DNA of 52,536 nucleotides, taken from positions 1 through 52,536 of the forward strand of contig JAQUCE010000026.1 of the NCBI GenBank assembly GCA_028686345.1, in the 5' to 3' direction. Source of the stretch: Kiritimatiellia bacterium. Its GTDB lineage: Bacteria > Verrucomicrobiota > Kiritimatiellia > RFP12 > UBA1067. The position numbers were made by a program, and so were the translations under genes. Positions 37,766 to 46,284 of this stretch are shown one piece after another. The notes beneath the pieces were generated by a model that was not told the origin of the DNA, searched no databases, and saw only the letters and a program-made list of their open reading frames with translations. Position 1 is the stretch's first letter. Each line of letters opens with the position of its first letter.

Positions 37766-37810
37766 ACGGAATAAGACACAAAACAAGCGCGATCAGACAT
37801 AGACGAAACT
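37766..37810 (+). promoter_or_regulatory. 45-bp element shared with 34777-34821, upstream of the beta-helix gene
   Basis: This block is identical to the upstream block at 34777-34821 except for four substitutions. It lies 73 nt before the start at 37884 and only 46 bp after the stop of the previous gene, so the second gene likely has its own control rather than relying on readthrough. Confidence 0.6.
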
Positions 37811-37835
37811 ACAACTGCTATGCTAACTTGATAAC

Positions 37836-37873
37836 AATTCAACAACCGATGTGTTAAAATTCAACAACGGATG
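37836..37873 (+). promoter_or_regulatory. Direct repeat just before the start of the beta-helix gene
   Basis: AATTCAACAACCGATG (37836-37851) is repeated as AATTCAACAACGGATG (37858-37873), 22 bp apart, about two helical turns. The second copy ends next to the ribosome site GAGGTG. Candidate operator; nothing similar is seen before the other genes. Confidence 0.4.
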
Positions 37874-37883
37874 AGGTGCGAAA

Positions 37884-40763
37884 ATGAAACAACCAGCAAA
37901 TAACTGTTGTAAAGCTCTCACAGCTTTGACCACCAGCTTGGTGGATGATCATCACTGTAAATTAACGGTGATAAAGCCTCTGATGATAGCAGTCACCATG
38001 CTCACCCTGATCGCCCCGTTTGCAGGAGCGGCAACGCTGTTCACCAATGGTAACATCAATGTTGCCGGCAGCTGGACGAATGGTCTGCCAGCAGCGGGAA
38101 ATGTTGGAACCATTGACGTGGATGGGTGGAATGGGATATCTGTATTTAACTTTGGCAGCGGATCCATTGTAAACCAGAGTGCGGGAGTAATAACATCTTC
38201 CGACGCGTTCAACCTTCAAGGTGGAACATGGAACCTCTTTGGCGGCAAAATCGTTGCGCGTTACTTCCTAGCCAACGGCGGCAAAATCAACCTCAGCGGC
38301 GGCAGTGTTGCTCTGGCCGACGTAACAGGCACTCGGCATATGGGTGTTGCCAACAACGGCACTCTGAATATCTCCGGTTCAGCCATCCTGGATGGAACAC
38401 ATGCCACGACCTTTGTGCAGACCACAGGCGGAACAATCGACATTGCCTCCGATTGGAACGGCAGCTGGCGATGGGGCACTTACTCTGGCAGCGAGTGGCA
38501 GAACCACTTCACATCCGGTCAATTTAAGTTGGGAGGCAAAACCCTTGATGCAACTCTGTTCAACGCTTGGTTTAACGTTACCGAAGGAGGCAAAACCCTC
38601 GCATTAAAAGAGCAGACATATTTCATGCCAACGTCCGGCAGTGCTGATATCTTTAGCAACGCCGCCTGGTTTAATGGATTTCCCAAAATTGCCAACAACG
38701 GTGGCATAATCGCAGCGGATGGTACTTTTATAAGTCAATACAAGGCGAATGAAGCGACCTCAGGCAATGTAACGATTTCGCATGTGGCAGGCACTGTAAG
38801 CGGCGCGGGCTGGAATTTTCATAACACGGGCACCGGCTATGCGGTCTATCACTGGAATCAATCAGGTGGTAATGTGTCGGTTCGTGATCTGCACCCCAAT
38901 GTCAATGTCATCTATACCCTCTCCGGCGCAGGACGAATCACAGGTAACGCTGGTGGTGCCAGAATCCAGTGTTACAATACCGGTCTATTCCGGCAAACAG
39001 GCGGCACCCTCGTGGATATGGGTATTGAACATAACTATGCCACCACGCTGGAGCTAAGCGGCGGCAATGCCATTGATTTTGGGAAAAATATTCCAGAAAA
39101 GGCGTTCTGGGGCCATGGAACAAGCTCGGCTACGATCAGCATCTCGGGTACCCATGCGCTCTCATTTGATGCCGGTATCTCGGCAGCCAATGCCATCGTG
39201 CTGGAAGACGGAGCACAGCTTGTTTTCGATCCGGCATGGCAAGGCTCCTGGCATCGCCAGAACTTCACAGAAGCCGACTGGATTATTGCTCTGACCGACA
39301 TCGGCGTGAAGGTCGGTGACACACAGGTGACAGCCAGCAATTTCAGCAACCTCTTCACCGTCGCGCAGGCTGGCGCACCGGGCTCCAGCATCCAGCTGGG
39401 ATTACGCACCCCGTCGTCGGCACCGAGCTTGCCAGTTATAACCAGTGCCAACCTGACAGCGCACTTTAATGCGGGCGACATTAATAACGATGGCGGTATC
39501 ACCGATCCCGGCCCCGGAGCGCACGCGCAAACTTGGGCTGACCTGGTCAGCGGCCAGAGCCTTAGCAAAGAGTTAACAGCACCGCCCTTCATCGCAGAAG
39601 GCGACAACGGCATCAACAGCCGGGACACCCTGCGCTTCCGCGCAACCGCGACAGCCGGGGATCTACTGCACAACAATAATTTGATTGTCACAGCGCGTAC
39701 AGTCTTTGCCGTTGCGTCAATGGCTGAAAACGCGTCAGGGGGGCTCTCCACGCTTATAGCAGATAAAAATCACAACTTAAATATCAGGCAGACCACGGCA
39801 GAGACGGCAAACTATTTCAATGGCAACAGCGCTGATTTTATTGTCCACAACAGCTCCGGTGTGTTTAATATCAACGGCAATCCCCGGCTTGATATTCCGG
39901 GCGGGTTTGACACGCCCCACGTGATCAAAGCCATCCGCAACAGCAACGTCAACTACAATGGATTTCGGTTCTCCGACAACATTGAGACAAACCGTCGCTG
40001 GAATGGTGATGTCGCCGAGGTGCTGATATTCGATGGCGTTCTTGACGGCAATGACACCGCGCGGATCAACCAATACCTCGCGCAAAAATATGCGATCGCG
40101 CAGGTGGTTGATGAGCGGCTCACTGATACCAGGCAGGTGGCGGACGCGCCTTTTCTGGATTATAGATTGCGGCACACGGCAGTCAATTTTTACTATGCGC
40201 CAGGCGGAGATACCGCTGGCAGATTGCATGGCATCGCCTTTGACAACATCAATCTGACTGGTGCCACCCCGCCCACCGGCCCCTTCACGCTGAGCGCCAA
40301 CCAGCCATACCGAACACTGACACTAAACTTTCCGTTCACAGAGAACAACGAACAGCGTACCCAGAATGCAGGTATTATCGGTACCGACTCAAATACACTC
40401 AACACCGTGGCTAATGAGTACTTCTATATCAGCCCTCCGGGGAGTGGACACGACAGCGCCACTATGATCTTCGCGGGGATGGGCCCCACCAACCAGATCT
40501 ATGTTCAGGTGTTCGGCGGTGATGCCCGCTGGTCGGGCGACCTTGATGTTACCGCCAACAACGCGCCTGTTGGGCGCTGGATGACGGTTGCTGATGGCAA
40601 TAGCGCCACCGCATCGACATTCGCATTCCTGACAGCCTCCGATCTCTCCGGCAGCCTGAAATTGGTTTTCACGGGAGTTAACCACTTTTCAGGTATTGGC
40701 GGTATCATCCTGACCGAAGCGGTTCCATTTGGGCTGCCAGGCACAAATATATTGATTCGCTAG
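37884..40763 (+). CDS. Large secreted beta-helix protein with a C-terminal LamG-like region
   Basis: The protein has 959 residues with a long signal peptide ending near GAAT (residues 33-53 hydrophobic). Residues 60-490 carry short repeated glycine/asparagine-rich strands (GGTWNLFGGKI, NGGKINLSGGSVAL, NGTLNISGSAIL), the pattern of a right-handed parallel beta-helix. Residues 520-750 resemble a LamG/laminin-like fold with the dockerin-like GDINNDGGITDPG word, which may bind calcium. The last 200 form another beta-domain. I see no PEP-CTERM or sortase sorting signal. It likely acts on, or binds, cell-surface or plant polysaccharide. It shares an upstream element with the preceding DUF5703/GH95-like gene. 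Confidence 0.75.
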   Translation: MKQPANNCCKALTALTTSLVDDHHCKLTVIKPLMIAVTMLTLIAPFAGAATLFTNGNINVAGSWTNGLPAAGNVGTIDVDGWNGISVFNFGSGSIVNQSAGVITSSDAFNLQGGTWNLFGGKIVARYFLANGGKINLSGGSVALADVTGTRHMGVANNGTLNISGSAILDGTHATTFVQTTGGTIDIASDWNGSWRWGTYSGSEWQNHFTSGQFKLGGKTLDATLFNAWFNVTEGGKTLALKEQTYFMPTSGSADIFSNAAWFNGFPKIANNGGIIAADGTFISQYKANEATSGNVTISHVAGTVSGAGWNFHNTGTGYAVYHWNQSGGNVSVRDLHPNVNVIYTLSGAGRITGNAGGARIQCYNTGLFRQTGGTLVDMGIEHNYATTLELSGGNAIDFGKNIPEKAFWGHGTSSATISISGTHALSFDAGISAANAIVLEDGAQLVFDPAWQGSWHRQNFTEADWIIALTDIGVKVGDTQVTASNFSNLFTVAQAGAPGSSIQLGLRTPSSAPSLPVITSANLTAHFNAGDINNDGGITDPGPGAHAQTWADLVSGQSLSKELTAPPFIAEGDNGINSRDTLRFRATATAGDLLHNNNLIVTARTVFAVASMAENASGGLSTLIADKNHNLNIRQTTAETANYFNGNSADFIVHNSSGVFNINGNPRLDIPGGFDTPHVIKAIRNSNVNYNGFRFSDNIETNRRWNGDVAEVLIFDGVLDGNDTARINQYLAQKYAIAQVVDERLTDTRQVADAPFLDYRLRHTAVNFYYAPGGDTAGRLHGIAFDNINLTGATPPTGPFTLSANQPYRTLTLNFPFTENNEQRTQNAGIIGTDSNTLNTVANEYFYISPPGSGHDSATMIFAGMGPTNQIYVQVFGGDARWSGDLDVTANNAPVGRWMTVADGNSATASTFAFLTASDLSGSLKLVFTGVNHFSGIGGIILTEAVPFGLPGTNILIR

Positions 40764-41539
40764 CGTCCAGTAGGATGCAAGGGCTGTTAGTTTTCTTAGG
40801 GACAGGCACTAAAAAAAACCCTTCGTTTGGGCGGTGCGGTGAACGATGACGTGCGACGATGTTGGTGGACGATTGGTAGTTTTTAGCGCCTGTCCTGAAT
40901 CACACTGGGAGTGTTAACTCTGGGAGCGCCGACGTCCTCGTCGGCTTTTTTATCAGCGATGCCGACGGGGGATGTCGGCACTTCCAGGGCTGTACCATTT
41001 TTTAGCATCCATTTTTCGCCAACCATTATTTTTACTTTAATTGTTCTTTCCAAAAGTTGTCTATCGGTACTTATTGAGGCTTTTCGCAACCATCCACCGC
41101 ATAGCGGCGGATATACTGTGCTTCGCAACCATCCACCGCATAGCGGCGGATATACTGTGTTGCTTTCAGTATGTCCGCCGCTATGCGGTGGACGGAAATT
41201 ACAGTCGCAGCCGCTTGCCACGGCGTAGTTCCGCTTGCGGGCGAAGCCGGGTAGCGGGACGACTTGTTCGGGCGTAGCTCTTGCGAAGCCTGAAGACGAA
41301 TGAGCCAATCAAAGATTACGAAATCCCATGGCGCGCCTTTGACGAACAACCATCCGTGTCCACTAATTGCTTCTGAGAAGCAACCCTACACCTCAGAGTG
41401 CGCCTTTCACGAGCTAAATCATAACACGGCCGACGATGGTGTGCGACGATGTTGGTGGCCGATCGGGAGTGTGCGGGAAATCGTCAACCGATTATCTAAA
41501 ATCCAAAACCCAAAATCCAAAATCCTGCATCTCTTTCAT
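40764..41539. repeat. Repeat-filled gap: R4, R2 and reversed R5
   Basis: R4 words are near 40843-40880. An inverted repeat (GCCGACG/CGTCGGC with GGGGGATG) occurs near 40930-40985. An R2 half copy (41091-41120) is followed by a full R2 hairpin (41130-41193), giving a near-tandem. A reversed R5 with an empty tip (TTGCTTCTGAGAAGCAA, 41367-41383) and another R4 piece follow. No coding sequence is supported. Confidence 0.75.
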
Positions 41540-42071
41540 TCAGCGGCCCCATTCATGGTTGGTGACGCTGATAACACTCCCTGCGGAGGGCAAAGGAATT
41601 TTCCCAACAAAGGTTTCAACATCTTGATAGCGGCTTGACGGGGTTACTTTTAAGCGGGTAATAATCCCGCTCCTCAACTCGCCCTCGATGATTGTCTGAT
41701 GCGGCGCGTAAACCTTAAACGTGACATCCCACTCTGTCGGCCATGCGGGAAAGAGCAGAATCCGGTCACCAACGTTCTGCACCAGCATCTGCTGCAGCGC
41801 TATCATGTTGACAGCCCCATGACACTGATCTGGAATCCAGTCGTAATTCGGACCCCACATGGCGGGGAAACGGCTTCCGGTGTGTTTAGCGGCAAACCGG
41901 CTCACCGCCTGATCGGCGGCCTCATTGATTAATCCGGCTCTGGCCGCGAAAACAGGATCCTGCCCCCATCCGCCACTGTGCTTGTCAAGGCGCTGATTAT
42001 AAGTGTCACGCGCCAGCTCCAGCTCCGGGCGTCCCACACCATAGAGAGAATATGGGAAAACAGCGTAGAGC
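41540..42071 (-). pseudogene. Truncated C-terminus of a second DUF5703/GH95-like gene
   Basis: About 176 codons remain, reading from a junction near 42071 to a stop at 41540. The protein follows the end of the 34906-37719 protein closely: YAVFP at the junction, then RFPAMWGPNYDWIPDQ, AVNMIALQQMLVQ, LLFPAWPTEWDV and RLKVTPS. Only the end of the catalytic barrel and the terminal beta domain are left, so it cannot be active. Upstream of 42071 lies R5 repeat DNA, so the break coincides with a repeat edge. Confidence 0.85.
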
Positions 42072-42284
42072 GACTACTACACATGCGCTGCACTGCGGAG
42101 TGCAGGGGTTTTCGTTCGGTGTAGTAGCCGCTCTGCGAGCGGCATTTTGCTGCAGGCTCGTGAAAGGCGCGCCCTGAGGTGTAGAGTTGCTTCCAGCATG
42201 TCCGCCGTAGCCTTGGCGAAGGCGGATGAAGCAATTAGCGGACACCGGGCAGGTGTTCGCTAAAGGCGCGCCATGGGCTTTCAT
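42072..42284. repeat. R5 dispersed repeat with a filled tip, cut by the IS element
   Basis: This copy follows R5 up to CATGGGCTTTCAT, where other copies continue GATCTTTG. At 42284 the sequence changes to the IS left end. Its tip at 42187-42234 is filled with a palindromic module (TCCGCCGTAGCCTTGGCGAA and GGCGGA) between TTGCTTC and GAAGCAA. Confidence 0.75.
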
Positions 42285-42352
42285 CTGACATTCATCACCC
42301 TTTTTGCTCGATTTCTCATGATTTGTTTTTTGCATATTTTTTTCTTTTCTGT

Positions 42353-42381
42353 TTGACTAGCGCATATAATATGCGTTATAG
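42353..42381 (+). promoter_or_regulatory. IS promoter with a palindrome filling the spacer
   Basis: TTGACT (42353-42358) and TTATAG (42376-42381) are 17 bp apart. The perfect palindrome CGCATAT-A-ATATGCG (42361-42375) lies in the spacer and also includes TATAAT. A repressor at this site would silence transposition genes. Confidence 0.5.
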
Positions 42382-42388
42382 TGGCTAC

Positions 42389-42721
42389 ATGTCAAACAAA
42401 AACGTTGAAAAACTTTTAAATGAACGCGCTGCTCTACTTATTGAACTGAGCTCGCTCTCTCATTTGTTGCATGGCTCTTGGGTGCAAAGATATTCGCTGT
42501 GCTCCCGAAAAGACTGCAAATGCCATCGCGGAGAACGCCATGGCCCTCGCCATTATCTTGTTGTCAACAGAGATGGTAAACAAAGACAAAAATACGTGCC
42601 GAACTCGCAAGTTGCCGCAGCTCAAACGGGACTGACCGAGTATTCTCGGCTTAGTAAAATTGTTGATCGCATAACACAGATCAACTTGGACTTGATGAAG
42701 GAGGGTGCTTATGAAGATTAA
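42389..42721 (+). CDS. DUF6788-like accessory protein of the IS element
   Basis: The protein has 110 residues from the ATG at 42389. After a helical N-terminus it has GSWVQRYSLCSRKDCKCHRG, with three cysteines in C-x5-C-x-C spacing (residues 38-46), and then HYLVVNRDGKQRQKYVPNSQ, the usual layout of small proteins encoded before IS1634-type transposases. The cysteine cluster may bind zinc and contact the element ends or the transposase. Its stop overlaps the transposase start by 11 bp (ATGAAGATTAA), so translation is coupled. Confidence 0.8.
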   Translation: MSNKNVEKLLNERAALLIELSSLSHLLHGSWVQRYSLCSRKDCKCHRGERHGPRHYLVVNRDGKQRQKYVPNSQVAAAQTGLTEYSRLSKIVDRITQINLDLMKEGAYED

Positions 42722-43864
42722 ATCGCCACCATCAGGGCTGGAAGCTCTTGAAGGGGCCGAGATTTTCAACTACGGGTATCTGCCAGCAGCAGCGGCTTTT
42801 TGCAGACGCCTTGGGGTAGTACAATTAGTGAATGATATGGTTCCCTTCCAAATGGACATCAGTCCCGGCGTAATGTTCCAGGCGATGGTTTTGGACACCC
42901 TCGCAGGCAGATCGCCTCTCTACCGGATAAAGGAATTCATGACCGAACTACTCTGTGTTGATGGCGGTGTGCCCATTTTTGGAAGAAACCTGGATGGAAA
43001 CTCCTCTGACAAAAAATCCAATAACGCCATACTAACACGCATGAGCTCAATCATGTCGAAACACGGTTTGGGACCCGGCGCGTTTGTGTAGGTAGCCGAC
43101 TCCGTTATGGTGACAAAGGAAAACCTGCGGGACGTTGATCCAAACCGGTTTTTGTAACACGCCTGCCAGCTAATTACAAGCAATGCGAGTGCGCTATTCG
43201 CAAGGCCGTGGATTCAGGAGAGTGGACTCAGATTGGAAGACTGGCAGCCATCGCTACAGGGGGGAACAGACCATGCGCACTATACAAAGCCTTTGAAACA
43301 TCGGTGGTTCTTTATGAAAAGGAATATAGAGCAATTGTCATTCACTCCAGCTCACATGATAAGCGCCGGCAAAAGAAATACGACAGGCAGGTAGAAAAGT
43401 CCCTAAAACTTATAGAAAAGACACTGAAGAAAACGCCTTTCATATATGCTTGCGAGGCTGATGCCAAAACAGCGGCAGCCCGCGCAGAAAAGCTCTCAAA
43501 CGAACTGCATAGGGTCAGTGTCATTATCCGTCCTGTGGAGGTGCGCAAACGGGGACGACCCCCGAAAAACGCGCCTGCCGCAACGACTACTAAATATGAA
43601 TTGGAATGGAAAGTCACTGAAGATACAGAAGCTGTGGCGAAACTTAAAAAACTGGCAGGATGCTTTGTTCTGTTGACCAACGTGCCCGATACCGGAGAGG
43701 GAGCGATGGATAGTGTCGCGTTGCTGAAAACCTACAAAGGTCAGTATAGCGTTGAAAGCGATTTCGCCTTTCTCAAAGATCCGCTCGTGGTAAACGATAT
43801 CTTCCTCAAAACTCCCTCCAGAATCGACGCGCTCGGAATGATTCCTCAGAGCACTGGGGCTTGA
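42711..43864 (+). pseudogene. IS1634-family transposase, inactivated
   Basis: It starts at ATG 42711 behind GAAGGAGG. The frame reads through codons typical of the family (NYGYLPAAAAFCRRLGVVQL, DGNSSDKKSNNAI). A TAG at 43090 replaces the tyrosine of the usual YVADS motif. A base change in a T-run near 43151-43155 then shifts the frame: the family sequence VTRLPANYKQCE resumes in another frame. The second part (HSSSHDKRRQKKYDRQVEK, GCFVLLTNVPDTGE, FAFLKDPLVVNDIFL) ends abruptly at PQSTGA, about 60-100 residues short of the usual end and 80 bp before the right terminal repeat. It therefore carries three separate lesions. Confidence 0.88.
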
Positions 43865-43975
43865 GTCAAGTGTCTTTCTTGATCCAGGTTGCAAATGCGT
43901 TCCAATAATTCCTGCTAAAACAGGCTCAAAGGGGTGACGAATGTGTGTTCGATCAAGACCCGCCGCTCCATCACC

Positions 43976-44821
43976 TCAGCTGCGGGAGAACTCCCGCAGC
44001 AGAGCGATCTCTTGCTTCCAGATCGCCTCATTCGGTGTCTCCAGAGCCAGCGGTATGTTCTTAAAGCGTTCATCCTGCATGATCACCTTGAAAACTTCAA
44101 TCCCTAGAAATCCTTTGCCCAGCGATTCGTGCCGGTCGCGTCGCGCGTTGAGTTCAACCATGGAATCATTTAGGTGCATGCCGCTCAGATAGTCCATGCC
44201 AACCACTCCGTCAAAGTGATCCATCACACTTAAAAATCCGTCGCGGGTGCGGATGTCGTAGCCTGCGCCAAAGGAGTGCATGGTGTCAATGCAAACCCCA
44301 ACCCTGGATTTGTCATCCACTCCATCAATTATGGCTTTGATCTCCTCAAAGTTTGATCCGAGATTGCCGCCTGTGCCGGCTGTGTTTTCGATTACAATCT
44401 TGACCCCGCTGCTCTGCGACAGGGCTGTGTTAATCGAGGAGGCAACGCGGTCGCAGCCCTCTGCCACAGTGATTTTGCGCAGATGACTGCCTGGATGAAG
44501 GTTAAGCATTGTCAAGCCAAGCTGCTCGCAACGCTGAATTTCATCCATCAGCGATGCCATGGATTTTGCGTGGGCCTCGTCATCAGGGTTGGCCAGGTTA
44601 ATCAGATACCCGGCATGAGGCAGCACTTGCCCTGCCGTAAACCCGCAACTCGCCATGTTCAACTTAAACTCCTCAATCTCCTCGGCGGTATAAGGCTTGG
44701 CAACCCACTGCCGCTGGTTCTTGACAAACATGGCAAAGCCGCTCGCATCCAACTCACGCGCTCTGAGCGGCGCATTAAAAACTCCGCCGCTGACCGACAC
44801 ATGCGCTCCGATATAATACAT
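43976..44821 (-). CDS. nfo: Deoxyribonuclease IV (endonuclease IV)
   Basis: The protein has 281 residues from the ATG at 44821 with GGAG 5 nt before it; a longer frame upstream only translates repeat DNA. Conserved zinc and active-site stretches are present in order: IGAHVSVSGG, LNLHPGSH, IVIENTAG, VCIDTMHSFGAGYD, MHLNDS, DRHESLGKG and ALETP. It cuts DNA 5' of abasic sites and oxidised bases. The last codons form a perfect hairpin (next entry). Confidence 0.93.
   Translation of the reverse strand: MYYIGAHVSVSGGVFNAPLRARELDASGFAMFVKNQRQWVAKPYTAEEIEEFKLNMASCGFTAGQVLPHAGYLINLANPDDEAHAKSMASLMDEIQRCEQLGLTMLNLHPGSHLRKITVAEGCDRVASSINTALSQSSGVKIVIENTAGTGGNLGSNFEEIKAIIDGVDDKSRVGVCIDTMHSFGAGYDIRTRDGFLSVMDHFDGVVGMDYLSGMHLNDSMVELNARRDRHESLGKGFLGIEVFKVIMQDERFKNIPLALETPNEAIWKQEIALLREFSRS
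43979..44000 (-). other. Perfect hairpin inside the end of nfo
   Basis: GCTGCGGGAG-TT-CTCCCGCAGC covers the last codons of nfo (REFSRS) and reaches to the stop codon. It has a 10-bp stem but no run of U after it, so a classic terminator is doubtful. It may stop exonucleases or be chance coding. Confidence 0.5.
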
Positions 44822-44857
44822 ACTTACTCCGCTAACAATCCAAAACCAAAACTCAAA

Positions 44858-44931
44858 GGTGCGGGGTGCGGGTGCGGGTGCGGGGTGCGGGGGGTGGGGT
44901 ATGAGGTATGGGGTGACTCCCCTTTTCCAAA
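44858..44931. repeat. G-rich tandem (GGTGCGGGGTGCGGG type)
   Basis: At least six runs of three or more G lie on the + strand within about 45 bp, a good fit to an intramolecular G-quadruplex. Both flanking genes are on the other strand, so the transcript would be C-rich. It sits in the 179-bp gap between prmC and nfo. Confidence 0.7.
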
Positions 44932-44976
44932 CATACTTCCCGTCAATCCCATCACTCTCATCTCCCATCCTTCCCA
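44928..44976. repeat. 49-bp repeat shared with 13451-13499
   Basis: This is the second copy of the segment that overlaps the deacylase start codon (46 of 49 identical). The G-rich tandem precedes it and plain C/A-rich sequence follows. Confidence 0.85.
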
Positions 44977-45000
44977 GCCAGCAACCACCAGCCACCAGCA

Positions 45001-45876
45001 CTATCCACTGTCCCCCTGCGTGGCCATTGCAAAACGCTCCCGTCCCGCATAATCCCGCTTGATCTCAACATCCGTAAAACCAAACTCCTCCAGCAAACCT
45101 GCAACCGCACCCCCCTGCTCATCACCTATCTCAAAAAAAACGCCGCCGCCAGGCTTGACCACCATGACCGCATCAAAAATCAGAGCGCGGAAAATGTCAA
45201 GCCCGTCTGCACCGCCGTCAAGCGCTATGCGCGGCTCATGCTCAAGGATCTTACGCTCCAGTCCGTCCACGCTACGGGAGGGAATATAAGGCGGATTGGA
45301 GACCAGAACATCTACGCTGCCAGGATCAAATTCGCCACACCCTTCACCACGCGCAAAGTGCACTTTATCTTCCAGCCCAGTCAAAGCAGCGTTCTCCATT
45401 GCCAGACTCAAGGCCTCCGGGCTCAGGTCAATGCCAACAAACACGCCGTTGTCCAGCTCCTTTGCCAACGAAAGAATAATGCAGCCACTGCCTGTGCCCA
45501 CATCAACCACCAGCGGCTTAGCGCAGTGCGCCAACACCGGAGAGTTAAGCACAATCTCAACCAGCTGCTCTGTCTCAGGACGCGGTATCAAAGCCCGCTT
45601 ATCGACCTTTAGCGTCAACTGCCGAAAATCCCACTGACCTAGAACATACTGAATCGGTTCACCCGCCGCCACACGCCGCAGGCCGCGGCGCAGGGCATCC
45701 AGCACGCGCTGCTGCGGAACAAGGTCCGCATGGCGATGCAGATCCATGCGCCCGCAGCCGTACAGCCGGGCTGCCAGCAGCTCCATCACCACATACGGGT
45801 TCTCAACCTGAGTGCGTTCAAGATGCTGCGCACCAAGATCAAGACACTGCTTGAGTGTTTTAGGACTCTCTTGCAT
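45001..45876 (-). CDS. prmC: Peptide chain release factor N5-glutamine methyltransferase
   Basis: The protein has 291 residues from the ATG at 45876, with AAGGA 9 nt upstream. The N-terminal helical domain holds the release-factor recognition part. The Rossmann methyltransferase domain shows motif I VVDVGTGSGCI, motif II IDLSPEAL and the catalytic NPPY (LVSNPPYIPSRS). It methylates the GGQ glutamine of RF1/RF2. It precedes nfo on the same strand, across the G-rich gap. Confidence 0.93.
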   Translation of the reverse strand: MQESPKTLKQCLDLGAQHLERTQVENPYVVMELLAARLYGCGRMDLHRHADLVPQQRVLDALRRGLRRVAAGEPIQYVLGQWDFRQLTLKVDKRALIPRPETEQLVEIVLNSPVLAHCAKPLVVDVGTGSGCIILSLAKELDNGVFVGIDLSPEALSLAMENAALTGLEDKVHFARGEGCGEFDPGSVDVLVSNPPYIPSRSVDGLERKILEHEPRIALDGGADGLDIFRALIFDAVMVVKPGGGVFFEIGDEQGGAVAGLLEEFGFTDVEIKRDYAGRERFAMATQGDSG

Positions 45877-45885
45877 TATAATCAA

Positions 45886-46284
45886 TCCTTATCTTAATCT
45901 TAATCATAATCCAGGGAGGCCATGCCTCCGGGTGATAATAGCGGCGACACTGCTGGTCGGCAATTGGGAACATGCTGAAAATCGTCAACCAGCATCGTCG
46001 CACATCATCGTCAACCAATGCCACTGGTAGAGCGGCTACTACACCGAATAACAACCTTTGCAAACGGCTCGCAATCCGCCTGCGCCGCACTGCAGCTACA
46101 GACCATGACAGCCGTGATGGCGCTCCTATGGCCAACTGTCAAGCGTTCCGGCTCGCGAAGCACCACACTTTCATCCACCGGCGCGTTCACAGCCCGCCGC
46201 CCTACAACTTAGGTTCGCCTGCCACTTCTGCGCTTTATTCACTCCCGTATAGATGAAATTTCATCTCAAGCTTCCAACTTGAAT
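45886..46284. repeat. Repeat-filled gap: R4 palindrome and unclassified repeats
   Basis: R4 lies at about 45940-46020 (GACGATG/CATCGTC words around GTCAACCAGCATCGTCGCAC). After this come GCGTTCACAGCCCGCCGCCC-type words also seen near 11725, and a doubled CAAGCTTCCA hairpin. No gene is supported. Confidence 0.7.

Larger units (their letters stand above)
42286..43945 (+). mobile_element. IS1634-type insertion sequence, degenerate
   Basis: The element is bounded by imperfect inverted ends, ACATTCATCACCCTTTTTG near 42288-42306 and, on the other strand, ACATTCGTCACCCCTTTGAG near 43925-43944. It holds an accessory gene (DUF6788 type) and a damaged transposase. Total length is about 1.66 kb. The left end falls exactly at a break in the R5 repeat. 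No target duplication is evident at the right side. Confidence 0.7.

Noticed and set aside
41040-41200. CRISPR array in the R2 near-tandem
   Set aside because: Only one and a half hairpin units, no regular spacers, and no cas genes in the window.
43979-44000. Rho-independent terminator at the end of nfo
   Set aside because: The hairpin is perfect but has no U-run on either strand, so it was recorded only as a hairpin.
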